This document shows positions 49,479-62,346 of a stretch of DNA of 64,000 bases, one piece after another. Both the position numbers and the translations under genes were made by a program. Source of the DNA: Trichostrongylus colubriformis (Eukaryota > Nematoda > Chromadorea > Rhabditida > Trichostrongylidae); NCBI GenBank assembly GCA_963978905.1, contig OZ022261.1, forward strand, positions 36,784,130 through 36,848,129, written 5' to 3'. A model generated the notes under the pieces. That model saw only the letters and a program-made list of their open reading frames with translations, had not been told where the DNA came from and made no database searches. Within the stretch, counting starts at the first letter, position 1, and each line of letters starts with the position of its first letter.

Positions 49479-50889
49479 GAAGATCTAGGAAAGATCACGA
49501 CAAACACAGTCATCACGTTTAGTAAGGTGACGGTCGAGGACATGGTTCTCTCCAACTTCTAATGCATTTTCTCGAAGATTCTACGGTATTACAACACATC
49601 TTAAAAGAATGTAAACAATTTTGCTACTGGGTATCCAAAGTTCACACCCTTTCAGGAGAAGAGCTCAACGCTTTCACTCCACATCCGCCATCCGCAAATG
49701 CTTCTGTAGCTTACTGTGGTTAGCTGTAACTGCATAGCAGACCTTATACTTTTGATTTTTTTTTGATAACTACTGTTTATCCCGCAGCTCGTGATACAGT
49801 AAATTTTGTATAGCTGACCATTAGTTTAGTTAACACCTATCATCACATATCACACTTAATGATGACTTTTCAAGAAAAATGCTTTACTGAGTGCGTGGTC
49901 CCGGCTTGGACTGCAATTTGAGCCTTCTTTCGAAGCAGTTCATGTTTAGCTGAGAAGGAGTGAGCAATTGCACGAGCTCAGTTCTCTGTTAAATGCTGGA
50001 AGAAGCAGAGAAGCCACCGTATTTTTTATGGTGTTGAGTGGGCTTGAGCCAAGACGTCTTCTTCGCAGGCAGGGGAATCCCAGGTGTCGGGAAAAACAGC
50101 CGCTTCAATACGACCCCCCCCCTTGCGGCGACCAAATATGACCTTTCTTTTTTTTTCCTCTACAGTACCAGTAACTGTAGCCGGATTGCATAGTTGCAAT
50201 GTTTTTTTTTGCTATCTATATCCTTTCCTGAGAGGGAAAAAAATTTATTCTATATCTCATCACACAGAAATCCCCTTGGCTTCTCATCCGCTTACTGATT
50301 CAGACTTTAGTGCTAATCGCTGACCTCTGAAGGTGCGACCTCCCACCCCCTATCCCGTCAAATACGACCCCCCTGTCGTGGAATTCTGGATTCACGGTGC
50401 AATCTGTTTGCAGGCTTCCCTCCTTCTTTCCATCTTTCCTGTTCTATACAATATTTTGCCAATTCTCGTATGTTCATTCCTGATGAGACGAGTTAAACTA
50501 CATTCTAACCATTTCTCTAAATTGCATGAACATTATCAGGCTACTTCTAACGACCGTGGTAGGGTATGCACGGCAGGACACCTTTCTCTCGCATACGTAC
50601 GCGCTGAGTTTCACCTTGATGGCCCATATCGATAATGTGATCCGGATGGCGAATTAAGAGATTCAGATTTACTAATATATACCATATGGGCAAGAAATGT
50701 GTCTATCTGTATGTATGCGTTGCTGTATGCGTATGTGTGTGCACCTATCCGGGGATCGGATCGTCTGGATGACCCGATTTCGGGCCGAACGACGACGCCT
50801 CACCCACAGGCGGCCATCAGCAAACGCCCTCTCCGCCTTTAGCTGACCGACCAACATCACCTTCACTCGGACATCGTCGTCGATCCAAA

Positions 50890-53800
50890 GATGCAGCCCG
50901 TCACTGCCTCGCCTATTCGGCTTCTTCTGCCCATACTTGCATTAGCACACATCGTCGTCTCCGATAAGCCACTTATTGAAAATGGGGGTAAATTAATTTG
51001 ATATTTTCCTCAATTCCCATTCGCCCACATCTTACCGGTGTTGTCGGGTTTAGTCAACTATTGACACGTGCCATTAATTGGCCCACCTTGAGGAGGCCTT
51101 ACTTTTGATTAGAAATGTGTTCAAATGGCCTGATCTATCAAACGGAACCGCCCAGCATCCTTCTATCACTTGCGATGAAAGCTACATTCCGAACCACTTT
51201 TTGTACCTTTTGTATGTATCAGCGAAAAAACCAGGCGGACCTTCTGAAAGCGATGTTTACTGTTCGATTTCGATCATTCCAGAGCTTTCACTCATCGGAA
51301 ATGTCGCACCTTTTTTATGTGACATGTCGTTAGAGTAGTCATGAACCAGCGTGACGGTCATAATAGGCGTGGGAGAGAACCCGTTATCCTCCCGTTCTCC
51401 CCCATCGCCTGCCCACCCGTGTCTGATCTTGACCGGAATCGAAATCGAAACCATCGTGCGCACCCGCCACTCGCCAGAAAGGTTTCGATTTCAGCTATCG
51501 CTGACCCACATACCGATCCATGTATATCGGGAATTCAAAGATGAAGATGTTCGCCTAATTGAATGTGAATGTGAAAGTCTCGTCATGGAAATCGTGGACA
51601 CAAAGGGACGACCATTTCCCCCGTTTGATAGGCGTCGTTAGAAGATAGAAGAAAACGCGAGGGAAAAGTAATCTGATCGACCTTCCGCTGCCACAACTCA
51701 TTCAAATCAAAATGCGATCAAACACACGTGGAACGACGTTTTGAATTCCATTCCTTTCAGCTGTCTGCGAAAATAAAGCGACCGGATTTTTCGTGGTCGA
51801 TAATACGATTTTGAGTACGACTGACTCAATTGTATACAAAGATACACCTGAAGAAGACTGCCTTACTACATGCTCCACAAACAGAGTAGGTCTTCAATTT
51901 GTGTATTTACTGACCATTACTAGTATGTGTTACTGTTATCGATGAAAGGTTTTTGAGCCAATAAACGGCCTTTGCTTTCCCGTAGCAGTGCATCTTCACT
52001 CTGGTGGCCTCAAAGGGTAGCTTGAAACGGTTTTTTACTATGCGCCTCATATAAGAACGTCCTTCCAATCGATAGAAAAGGTGGTGCCAAAATGTCATGT
52101 ACCCCTGTCTACAGTGTCCACAACTTTTGGCATAAACAAAAATCGCATTCAAAAACACTTTCATGAAGTAGCCATTATTTTCCGTCTCTCATACAACTAT
52201 TAATCGTATTTATAATAAAATCCTCACTCGGAACGCCAACTGAGGATTTCACTATGAAAAAAAAACTTCATCTGTTCTTAAATTTGGCTTTCCTTTTTCC
52301 GCATGCGTTTGATGCGCTGTGAGTTCCCATCAGACGGATATCGCTATTCGAATTAATACCAGGACAGTTATCCAGTCGCTTATCGAGTTTTTTTCATTTC
52401 GGCATTGTTATCAAAAATTGGGCATGTCTTCCATGGCACGTAAGCTTCCAGCTCAAAATGATTCGGTTTTACGATGTTTTCTTTGTAAGGTGGATCCGAG
52501 GTCCATTACAATGCTATCGGTGTTTCTTATTCTTGTATATCAAGTACGCAACTTTTACAGGATCGTTTTGGACGTTCGATTTTGTGCTCATCGTTCGTCT
52601 ACGATCATGCCTCATTTACTTGTACGATTTTCAAAGAAAAAGCGAAACCAGAAGGAAGAGCTGACGTTGTACAAGCAGTGGGCAAGCGGTACTTCGAGAA
52701 AGTCTGTTTAGGAGGTAAACTGACCTCAATACTTTTGGCACTGTATGGTTAGGAAGTGGGGGAACCGTGGCAGAGGTGGTGCATCGCCCCGAAGGGCTCA
52801 CCTCTTGCTGCTGGAACGTGAATTTACACGCAGCGGCCTAAAACTTTCGTTACGCGACGTGCAACTTGCGACGCAATCCGTGTAAGCTTAGTGCACCGTA
52901 TGTAGTTGAGTCCTAAGGCGATTCAGTGTCTCGCAACTTATGAAAAGTGTAAGCATTTCAAGGCAAACTTCGCACGACACCTCTAACACGCACCCCTGAC
53001 GTGAAGCTGCGTTCATACTTTGCTTTGCCGGCGGCAGGGCGTGGCAGCGTGTCTCTGTGTCTCCTCCCGTGCCACCCTGTGTCGCTGCCTATGTCGTCTC
53101 TGCACCTCCCCCGTGCCACTCTGCCTCGCTGCCTATGAACGCAGCCACGCCCTGACGGCGCAAAGTATGAACGTGACCTAAGGGTACGCACCCCCATGTC
53201 CACGTGGTGCACTCCTTCACCTAAGCCAAACGAGTATCATCTTTAGGCTAAACGATGGATTAATTTGCTAATGTGACAGGTGTAAGTGTACCTGAATTTT
53301 GGACTCCCTGCAGCTTTTCACACTTTTAGATGATGTCCCAATGGACTGTGCTGATTCACAGTTCATTCGTGCCGATGATTCTGTGCTGATCGGTTTCGCG
53401 CGAAATGTCACACTTGTCGAGACAATTGAGCAGTGTGTAAAGCAATGTGTGAAGGAGAACGATTGCAAGGTAAGCGGAGATCACTCTTTCGGATCTTTCA
53501 CTTTCCCTTTCGATCCGCTATAATCCGTCAACATTTCCTTTTCCGCATTTCTCATGTCGCATACGATAAACGAAATAGATACAACTTGTTCTACAATCAC
53601 TGAAGAAACTTTGATGGTAATTCATCTTAACAGTCCGTATACAAAACTGAAGCGACGTTTGACACACTTAACTGTCGTGACACACAGTCAATGTTTCTTG
53701 AAATGCAAATCACAAAATCAGGCCACACACAACCTATAGAACATGGGCTTGACGAACTCATTGATCTTTCCAGTTTCATATCTTTCTTATTCGGATTATC

Positions 53801-56800
53801 TCTACTGAAGGCTCCGCAATTCCCCGAAATATGGCAAACGTTGTAATTTCCCCATTTCAGCCCCTTGAACCCCGGTTTAACCCATTCCCTCCTGACGTCT
53901 TTCTTGGCATATACTATTACAGTACTGGAAGGCACGGTTTTCTTGAAGTACAATACATGAAACCGCTCTTTTCAGGGAAAGGTGTCTTTCCCGCTTAAAA
54001 CTTTCCCACTTGCATTTTTATCGATTTATGTCGTCTAACGCTTTCCCGCGCTCATGCCCATGATTTATGTCGCCTAACACTTCAACGCGCGCACGCTTAT
54101 AGATTAGTACGCAGGCCTTCTTGAATGCCTCATTTAATGTTAATATTAACCTATATTCTCTTCAAAAATCACAAAGAAATGCTAATGAGATATACGTAAT
54201 CTTAGCAATTAACGCTAACTCACAAATCATTGTAGATGCTTTGAAAATTTGAACAATTTTATAGTCTGCCATGTACTTCTATGAAGAGGGAGAGTGTATC
54301 ACTAATACCGAATCAGCGTTGTCCAAACCAAGTGCGTTTGCCAAGGAAGATAACGAAAAGGTGGTCTACTTCCAGAATGGGTGTCTCGCCAAGCTCCAGA
54401 CTCAAGGTAACTGAACTGCTACTTGACTTAGTTTTTGACGTGACTTTCCATCAGCTATCGTGTTCAGAGAGTGTCACAGCTGCCGCTGAGTCGACGACTG
54501 CATCTGAGTCGGCGGAGACGACAGATGAGTCGGAAAGAGGTGCTTAGAAGTGTTTGATACCCGAATTTCGCATGGGTTCTCCTAATTATCCACCTTCTTA
54601 GAATCTCTTTATGTTATTGATTTAGCGTTTTTGTTTAATTACCGCTTTGTTCCGCTCACATCACAAGCACTCGATCGAGGCGTTGATGGGAAACAGACTC
54701 GTGAATAGATGTGTTACTCAGATTTTTCATGGATGACAAACTAGGTCAGGACTACATATAGCAAGGGGTAGAGAGCCGTAGCGTGGTAATTGCGGGAGGC
54801 AGGAAAATCATCTGTACACAATAGATCGTCCTCAAGTATGGAAGTATCCCTCAAACACGGCAAGAGAAATATCTCAACTCGTGGGCGTCGCAGAGATACT
54901 TGTCGCGAAAGTGAAAGGATAAAGGAACCCACAGGGATCCATACTGCGCAAGGAATTTGAAATTTGGCTTACTTGCGACCACATTCGCTCGTAGACTGCT
55001 ATCATGTTAAAAACTCAGTGGGAGTTCATTCATTGCGAATTCATTCGAACCATTGAGGAAGTACCAGGGACCTGTCTTGTTCCAATGTCCCGCCGTCGTA
55101 GCAGCCTCTATTTTCCTTCAAATTCCTGATGAAGAAAAAGGCTGAAATTGTGCAGTTTTCATCATCTGCGGCACTTTAACGGTTAACTATTAGTTCGTGT
55201 TTGATTTCTCGCTTTCCAAAGGAATTCCCAATTGAATGGCCCACTAAGCGATGAAGAATTGTGAAGAAAAAACCAAGTATCTCCTGAAACACTTAATTTC
55301 GAGCTGTCGAATTGTTTCTGATATTCCTTCCATGTTCACGAACTCATGGTGGCGTTCGGTCAAAAAACCAGACAAATAGACTGGAAAGAGAGGGGAAGAG
55401 AGACGAGCGACAGGGACGCAGACCACGTGGTTGCCACCGCTTCCGCTAATCAATACAACGGGGGTGTGGTTTATTGTGTAGTCGCGGTTCTACCCAAATG
55501 TACTAGCTTCGAACAGCGATATTGGTGCAATCTGCACGCAGAGGAGAGCGCATTACTCGGATTATGGTTAGACATGTGATAGAATCTCATTTTGCTTGAT
55601 CACTACTATTTTCCCACGGCACTATTGATCAACACGCATTTTATTCTGTTCTTGCACTGAAACACATTTTAGAGCCACCTTCACTCTCAACTACAGAACC
55701 TTCTGATAGTACAGATGCCGTAGATGAGGCTACTGACATAGCTCAGGAAAACGAAAAAGAGCGTTCAATCACTGCTACCACTGAAGAGCCGTCTGATTCT
55801 ATGGAAATGAACGACGATCATGAAACCACGACAGTTGAGCAGCCCTCACGCAGAAACTTCGAAAGTAAGACGCGTCACTCAGCACCAATTCACATCACAC
55901 GGGCATTGACCTTTTTGGTTGTCATTGTTGTGTTTTCACATCACCCTGAAACTGAACCTTTCGTTTAAGGCGCGGGCGATGAGGACGATACCGAAGAGAC
56001 CACCTCTGCTGAGACGACTTCAGCTGCTGCTAGGGTTACTGCTACTGAAATAGAGGTCACTCATTGAATAAGGAGTGTGCGCCCTTGCATTGGATTGCGC
56101 ACCACGACGCACAGCGCGCAACGCGATGCGTGCGAGCTAGGGACCCCGTTTGAAGTTGGGTCTCAAAGCGATTGCATGCCAACCACATGCAGCACCTCTA
56201 GTTCGCTCACGTCGCGTTGCACGTCTCACGTCGCAGTGCGAATTCTCGACTTCAGGGTGCACACACCAAAACAAGCCACTCGCACTGCGCAGTTAAAACC
56301 AACTTTTAGCCCGAAATGAAAGTGGAAGATGACGATGAAGATTATGTAGCCGATGAAGAAGGGGAGGAGGTAGGTTTTAGGACCCCCACTTAGTACTGGA
56401 GGAAATGTCATGCTAGAGGCTTACCAATGCATTTAAGACGGAGACTGCTACAACAGCAAAGCGATTAGAGAAGAAAGGAGAAAAGGCCAGCTACATCAAG
56501 TAAGAACTCTCACGCTCTCACTTTTGGCGCCAAGTGATGCTTTTTTATTCAGGTACAAAAAACATCCAAAAAATTTCGCATCAAAAACTGCAAAGATGAC
56601 AAAGAAAGAGGTAGAAGAAGAGGTAACAATCTTTTACTTGTTTTTAGAAACATTTTATGCTCTTTCATTTTTATGATGCGGATGCTCACAAGCCTCACGA
56701 ACTCCTGTGTATCCTGTGAGGCTTGGGTGTGCGTCAAGACTGGACTGTCCACTAGGTCAGGCAGCGCGAGGATCGGCGCTTACCCCAATGCGCGACTAGT

Positions 56801-59800
56801 TCACTACGGGACAAGCGAAACACTTGTCGGGCGTGGCGGCTCGATTCGCAAGGCGCGGTGTCCTATATGGGTCTTGACGCGCACTCATTGACTTTTACCG
56901 TTTTGCACCGTGAAATGTTGAATTTGCCTCCTTACAGATCGAAGCTACACCTGCAGAGAACGTCGAGGAGAAGTCGATGGTGGGTGGCTCGAGCACCGAG
57001 ACTGAGGTTCTTTTTTATTTGTCTTCGATTATTCTATTAGTGCAATCTTCAATTTTGGCAGATGGATGATTCATTTGTCGAAGAAGATGGGGAGCCGGAT
57101 GAAGGCCAAATGTCACCCGTTGAAGGCAAAAAGCACTTGTCTATCAAGAGAGTACTGGAAAATAAAGAAGCTGGTGAGGTAGGTAAATCAGTAATCGGTG
57201 CTGGATCTGCGGAAGAACGTCAAACCTTATGATGCCATTTGAGCTAAAACGCACAGATCAGAATCGTTGTAATCAGAATCCTTTTTGTAAAATCATGCAC
57301 AGTCATTTAACAGAATCGAAAACAGACACCTACGTCTCTATGTTATGCTCCCTGTACGTTATAAGATACAGGGATGGGCACACTTGGTGCGTAGAAAGTT
57401 GGGATTGTTTGGGTCCAGTTTTTGGCTTGGATAGCAGTGACTATAAGAAAAACACGAAGATCTATCGCATCAATTATCGATTGATGGGCAGTGGGTTCGG
57501 TACAAGGAGACTCAGTACTCTGGGGTCTCCACCTTATGTCAGGATTTCGCACGACGACGAGTGTTTGCCAGCTATTCGCGTGGCGGTAGTTGGGTCAGAA
57601 AGATAACGCGGTAATGCTAGGGGCGCGATACTCAGTTGACTTGTAATCGCTTCGAGACCCAACCATGGCGCTTATAGCTCGTCGGCATTGCTTCGCTTGC
57701 GACATGCCGCAGTGCGAAATCGTGACATAAGGGTACACACCCAGTACTCTATGTTCACAAAGAAGTGGGTAAACCGTCATACCACGCTCAACGTGGCTTT
57801 CGTCTGGCCTTTCCAATTTATAGGCCTATTACGAGATGAGAGCGTCTTCATGGATCATTTTTAACTTTCGCCGCGTTATTCACTGGTATAGATGGCTCGG
57901 CTCCCAGTATTTCTCAGACTTTGCATACCGAATTTGTCTCAAATCCCCATCAGAGATCAATCCATTGCCAGTTGGAAGTGGCCAGAAGAAGCGGTGACAA
58001 CCACGTGCTCTGCGTCCCTGTCGCTCGCCTCTTCCCTTCCGGTCTCTTTCCCGCCCCTTACACTCAGTCTCTCATCCATCAGCAAACTGCAACTTTTCAG
58101 ATTAGTATTGTTCGTAAAATGCAGCTAGTCCGTTCTAGGACTATCCCACGTACTTTTCTGACTGGTCCGATTGGACGCCATGCACGAAAGCCGGTGAACG
58201 ACAAATTCGTCGCCGTAAATGTCTAGATTTGCGCCGTTGCCTTGGCGCCTTAATGCAAGTCCGCAACTGCCCAGCAGTGTTACCGGAACCAGTTCGTACG
58301 TTTTTCTTCCTATGTCTAGGAATGTACTGAATGAGGAATGACGTGTTTCTACGGACTTTTTCAGAATCCGGTCCCATCGAGTCTGTGCGTTCGGTGATTG
58401 ACGTACCTCGAATTCCGGAATACGACGACGCTGAAGGTAATACGATATTGAACATTTTATTCATTATTGCTTCCGCTATATATGATTTTCAGCGGGCCAG
58501 ACAGATCCCCGTCTGCCGGTTGGTTCCCAAGTCGCGGAAAACGTATGGAGTCCATGGCTGGGAGTGTGCCAGGTAATAAATAAACTTTCTATTGATTAAC
58601 TGCTGATGAAATCTGCTGCTGGCGTCTCATTGTTATTCCCTGATACACTCCAATGTTCCTCATTTCCCTACATTAGCTGCTTGTATGCAGCCAGTGGATA
58701 AGGCTGTACTAGGCACCGTGTTGTCCTCTTACAATTCGTCGAACTTCACTTTTGTAAGGTGTTTTTTGCTCAGAAGTGCACTTGCTGGAAGACGACGGTC
58801 TTTCCTCCAAATATTTCTGTTTCTCAGAAAAACATCGAAAGCCAATTTTTTCTCATTCTTTCGTGATGAAAGCACTACTAAGTCTGAAAGCACTGTTACT
58901 AGTGAATGATATTATATGGATACTTCAGCACGTGTAGGTCAAAGTACAAAATATTCGGCGTTAATTAGTCTCTTTTGGGATGCGCCGTGCCGTCAGCTGC
59001 CATTCACATTCGTAGTGACGCTTTGCTGCGGTTTGGTCTATATGCCAGTCGGCCAGCCATTGTAATTTTTTACTTGATAGTTTAAATTAGATAGAAGTTT
59101 GATATCAATCCAAAGCCCCTAAAATTAAAGCGGTTTAAAACGCTTATTGGGTAGACGAAATTATTTGAGAAATGCGACCCCCTCCCACAAACGATACAAC
59201 AACCCACTACCTGATTCTTGGTGCGCTATTGTAATACTAATGTGGTGCCCTGAAAAAATCTAAAAAAAAGTTGTCAATCGATAACCATAGTACTGCTACC
59301 TATAAAAATTATGTATCGATTGGCGACTTTCACCTTTTCCAGTTTTCCAGGGAAACGTGATCACACTAAAAACAAGAAAAAATCAACGACGATCCCTCTA
59401 AGTAATTTCTCCCCACAACAACCCCATTCTCCACGCCTACCCAAAATAGTTTTCCTAACCCCTTGAGAATTCATAACCCTTGCTGAGCCACTGAATTTTA
59501 TTTAATTATTGGACATGCGAAGGAGCATGTGGTAAGAACATGTAAAAGGAACAAAGAAAAAAAAGGCAAAACACAACACAGGTGGGTTAAGTGCTGAAAC
59601 CAAATGAAATAACAGCAGCAAGTTGGACCAAACCGAGAATTGCAAAAACTTTTCAGCGATTTTTTTGAAAATGCTATACTTCATTGAATTAGCATTAGAG
59701 CGCAGAAAAGGGTTGAAAGTAGTGCGACCCTATCACAGAAAAACTTGGACCTGACCTGGGAACGAGCAGTTGTGGTCGAAATTTTGCTGATGCTCCTCTT

Positions 59801-60795
59801 GTATTGGACCTTACGACTGTGAAGAATTTAGAAATGTCTAAAGAGGTCACACCGTAATAAATTTTGTATGCCATGAGAAAGTCGAACCCCTTCCTCCTAT
59901 TTGCCAATGATTTCAACCCGAATAACTTGTTTCTTTCAACTTCATTTGGCATGTCCTTATAGTTAACATGTAGGCAGCGGAGCACAATTTACGGGTGAAA
60001 TTATTTTGGACACCTTCAAGAGCAGAAATATCCTTCTTCTTATAGGGAAAGCAAACTGTGGACCCCCATTCTAAAATGGGGCGAACATAAATTTTATAAT
60101 CTTGCAACAGAATTTTAGGTTTTCTCGTGCGGAGAACTTTGTGGATGTTGAAAGTTCTGCGGAGGATTGTTCGCGAATCAAGATTACTATCATAAAGAAA
60201 CCCAAGATCGCGCACATTTGACACAATACTGAGATCCTTATTCCCAGGACGATATTGAGATACCGGACTTGTTTGCCTATGCACATTAATTGCGTTTTCT
60301 CAGTGCAAAGGGGAAGCCTGTTAGCTTGTGCCCAGTCCAAATCTAAATTGAGATTGAGGTCTTGAGGGGATTTGAGGCCTGGTTGGTTTCAGCGCACACT
60401 GATTTGCGAACAACCTCAGTGAGGCTAGCACCACATTTGTAATTCATTATTTCACCTCCGTCCGTGTTCGTTACGTTGGATTTCGCAAATTATGCCCTTC
60501 AATATTATTTTTTACCACATGCTGCATTGCTTCCCATTCCTGGTAGGATAGGTGCCCGGTTCATAAAACATGGGGTAGTATGTCATATCTCACGTAACCA
60601 GTTGCTATTTGTAGAAGGCTATAAATAGATAACCATACATCATAGATCATTTTACTATTCCAATTGCAGCATTTCGCATCCGGTCAGCCATGTAACAATG
60701 GAGAAATGATCGGTTTCGAGTCACGTGAATGTATCGCCAAAGAGCCAAGTCTATGTGAAGGACCATTCTTCAGATATTGCACCCTGCCATGTTAA
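50890..60795 (+). CDS. Secreted PAN/apple plus thrombospondin type-1 repeat protein (17 exons)
   Basis: Exons: 50890-50987 (proposed first), 51761-51885, 52561-52714, 53330-53469, 54265-54406, 54468-54539, 55673-55864, 55970-56055, 56310-56369, 56438-56499, 56553-56622, 56938-57006, 57062-57178, 58139-58295, 58365-58436, 58493-58572, 60670-60795 (TAA). About 606 residues. PAN domain 1 spans exons 2-3 and PAN domain 2 exons 4-5; each is split at a phase-consistent intron and has the Cys pattern of the family (CLTTC…, then a second half with C…C…C; second copy CVKQCVKENDC). Exons 6-13 encode an acidic Ser/Thr/Glu linker. Exons 14-17 give two TSP1-type repeats: WSDWTPC…RRRKC…C…RNC, and VWSPWLGVC…RECIAKEPSLC…C. 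No membrane segment is seen, so an extracellular matrix or apical surface role is inferred. The first exon has a hydrophobic N-terminus, but its ATG frame is off by one from exon 2 (see findings). Confidence 0.8.
51351..51641 (+). other. 96-codon open frame inside intron 1 of the PAN/TSP1 gene
   Basis: The latter half looks protein-like (HIPIHVYREFKDEDVRLIEC, then MEIVDTKGRPFPPFDRRR), but no splice pair in phase links it to the flanking exons. Not recognised. Confidence 0.2.
53004..53179. repeat. MITE of the GCGTTCATACTTTGCG family (copy h)
   Basis: Opens AAGCTGCGTTCATACTTTGC and closes GCAAAGTATGAACGTGACCT. Intronic in the PAN/TSP1 gene, about 150 bp before the exon at 53330. Confidence 0.8.
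56071..56267. repeat. Palindromic MITE, family with GTGTACCCTTATGTC tip (copy in PAN/TSP1 intron)
   Basis: Opens GAGTGTGCGCCCTTGCATTG and closes GACTTCAGGGTGCACACAC, with GTCTCAAAGCGATTGCATGC and GCGCAACGCGATGCGTGCGA inside. It lies between exons ending at 56055 and starting at 56310. Confidence 0.65.
57532..57741. repeat. Palindromic MITE, GTGTACCCTTATGTC family (second copy)
   Basis: CCACCTTATGTCAGGATTTC opens it; GTGACATAAGGGTACACACC closes it. The centre contains TGTAATCGCTTCGAGACCCA. It is intronic between exons ending 57178 and starting 58139. Confidence 0.7.
59695..60340 (-). pseudogene. CR1-like LINE reverse-transcriptase C-terminal relic
   Basis: The minus strand reads WAQANRLPLCTEKTQLMCIG, then in a second frame VRDLGFLYDSNLD, RKPKILLQDYKIYVRPILEW and PYKKKDISALEGVQNNFTRK, then in a third frame RNKLFGLKSLANRRKGFDFL and MAYKIYYGVTSLDISKFF. 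These are the thumb and downstream region of non-LTR retrotransposon polymerases of the CR1/Jockey group. At least two frameshifts make it a relic. It lies antisense in the last intron of the PAN/TSP1 gene. Confidence 0.75.
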
Positions 60796-61535
60796 TTGCC
60801 ATTGCCTAGAGCTATTCCCGTATTGTGTGTCGCCCTTGCTATGTTTCTCTTCCGACCATCAGCTGTAATTATTGATTGGTTGTTTTTATTGTGTATTTTT
60901 TAGTTATACATTCGTCCTGTGGTTTCATTATGTGCAATTATAATCGTGCCCAAAAACGTCGCCAACTTTCACATTTCATATGGGTGCATCTTCTTGAACC
61001 GTTGATTTTTACAAATTATAAACTTTATTCGCACTTTCACAAAGTTCTCGCTTCCTTGACGACGCCCACGATAATTTCTTTTGTTTTTTCATCTCTTGAA
61101 AAGATATGATTACAAAGGTCCCAGAATATACTTAACAGTACTATGTGCACTTGTGGGTGGCTAAAATTACCAGGAGTTTTTTTGAAAAAATGATAGTACC
61201 AGTGATTTAACTGTAACTGTAACTTAATTCATTCGAGTAATCGGCGTGTTTTTGTAATGGTGGACAGTAAGTGTAAAGTTTTATCTCAATATTGCATATT
61301 TCACTTCACTGAGAAAATACCTTTGTCCACATAGAGATCAGTAGACTACCTTGGTTAGTGGACCATACTCGTCTCAGCGTATCATGCTTGGTAGCCGGTT
61401 TGACCCTTAATTCTCAATATTGATCAAGTAGCAATAAAGTATAAAGCATTCGGCGTTGATCAGTCACCTTGTAGTATGCGCACCCATTATACTACTATTC
61501 AGAATCATAAGGATATTGGGATGCAACTTTTGGAT

Positions 61536-61766
61536 GTGTACCCACATGTCACGATTTCGCACCGGGGCTTGCCGCAAGCGAAGCGAGGGAGACGGGCTGA
61601 AGGCGCTGCTGTTGGGTCCCAGAGCGATTACGAGTCAAGTGTGTGTGACGCCCCTAGCATTACCCTGTAATCGCTCCAAGACCAACTCTAGCGGTGCGCA
61701 TAGCTTGCACACTTCGCGTCGCACACCGCTCGTCGTGGTGCGAAATCTGACATAAGGGTACACACT
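61536..61766. repeat. Palindromic MITE, GTGTACCCTTATGTC family (third copy)
   Basis: Opens GTGTACCCACATGTCACGAT and closes TCTGACATAAGGGTACACAC; the centre has GTTGGGTCCCAGAGCGATTA and its mirror. This is the best-preserved copy. Shorter pieces with CGCGTCGCACGCC-type arms occur near 2849-2953, 18970-19060, 39228-39320, 62080-62160 and 63010-63060. Confidence 0.75.
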
Positions 61767-62184
61767 GCAAGTTGTCCCATGCAAGGGCTTGTTACCGATA
61801 CAAGTCGTTGAAGCGAGCAATGAAAGGCTTCTTTAAACTGAACGAGCATCGATCCAGAGTTTCTCCGAGCTCTGCTACTACTCACGTTTTCACTGTGCTC
61901 CCTTGAATAGCCAGTAAGCAGGAAAGTGGCCCAGTAAGAGTTTTTGAGGCATTCACGGAATACTTCCTTGTTGTGCGTATCCACCTCTTCATGTTCTATT
62001 GCTTTAGTTTTCCGCTTAACATGGTACGGAGTGATATTCCTATAGGGGCGAGCCGGTTTCAATGGTTAGTACAGGCTTTCGCAGCGTGGCATGCGACGCA
62101 ATGCGTGTGAGCCACGAGTGCCATGTGTAGTTAGGTCCTGAGGCGACTACACCTAGGATAAGGCATCGGACCTTGTAATATCCT

Positions 62185-62260
62185 TAGGCTGCGTTCATAC
62201 TTTGCGGCGCCGGCGGCAGGGCATGGCTGTGTGTCTGCCTCGGGTGTGTACACTTATGTC
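62185..62260. repeat. Half copy of the GCGTTCATACTTTGCG MITE family
   Basis: TTAGGCTGCGTTCATACTTT followed by GCCGGCGGCAGGGC, then it breaks into a fragment of a different MITE (…ACTTATGTCGAATTTTCG). Only the left arm is present. Another short arm lies at about 62949-62996 (CGCAAAGTATGGGCGCGGCC). Confidence 0.55.
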
Positions 62261-62346
62261 GAATTTTCGCTTTGCGCCGTCAACGCAACTTGCCGCGGTC
62301 GGTTGGAATCCCGCTCAGAACTCAAGGGTCTGGTACCATGGAGGTC

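Larger units (their letters stand above)
39141..50889. other. Large gene-poor interval
   Basis: Holds the satellite, three MITEs or inverted-repeat elements and weak relics listed separately. The missing 5' exon(s) of the SNAP-25-like gene should lie here on the minus strand. One minus-strand open stretch (about 45750-45860, AEIVDDDSRRQALQ followed by GTAGGC) is SNARE-like in character, but its phase does not join the exon at 39140. Confidence 0.4.

Noticed and set aside
52319..52711. 130-codon frame at the second PAN exon
   Set aside because: It is out of frame with the PAN domain; the supported exon is 52561-52714 in another frame.
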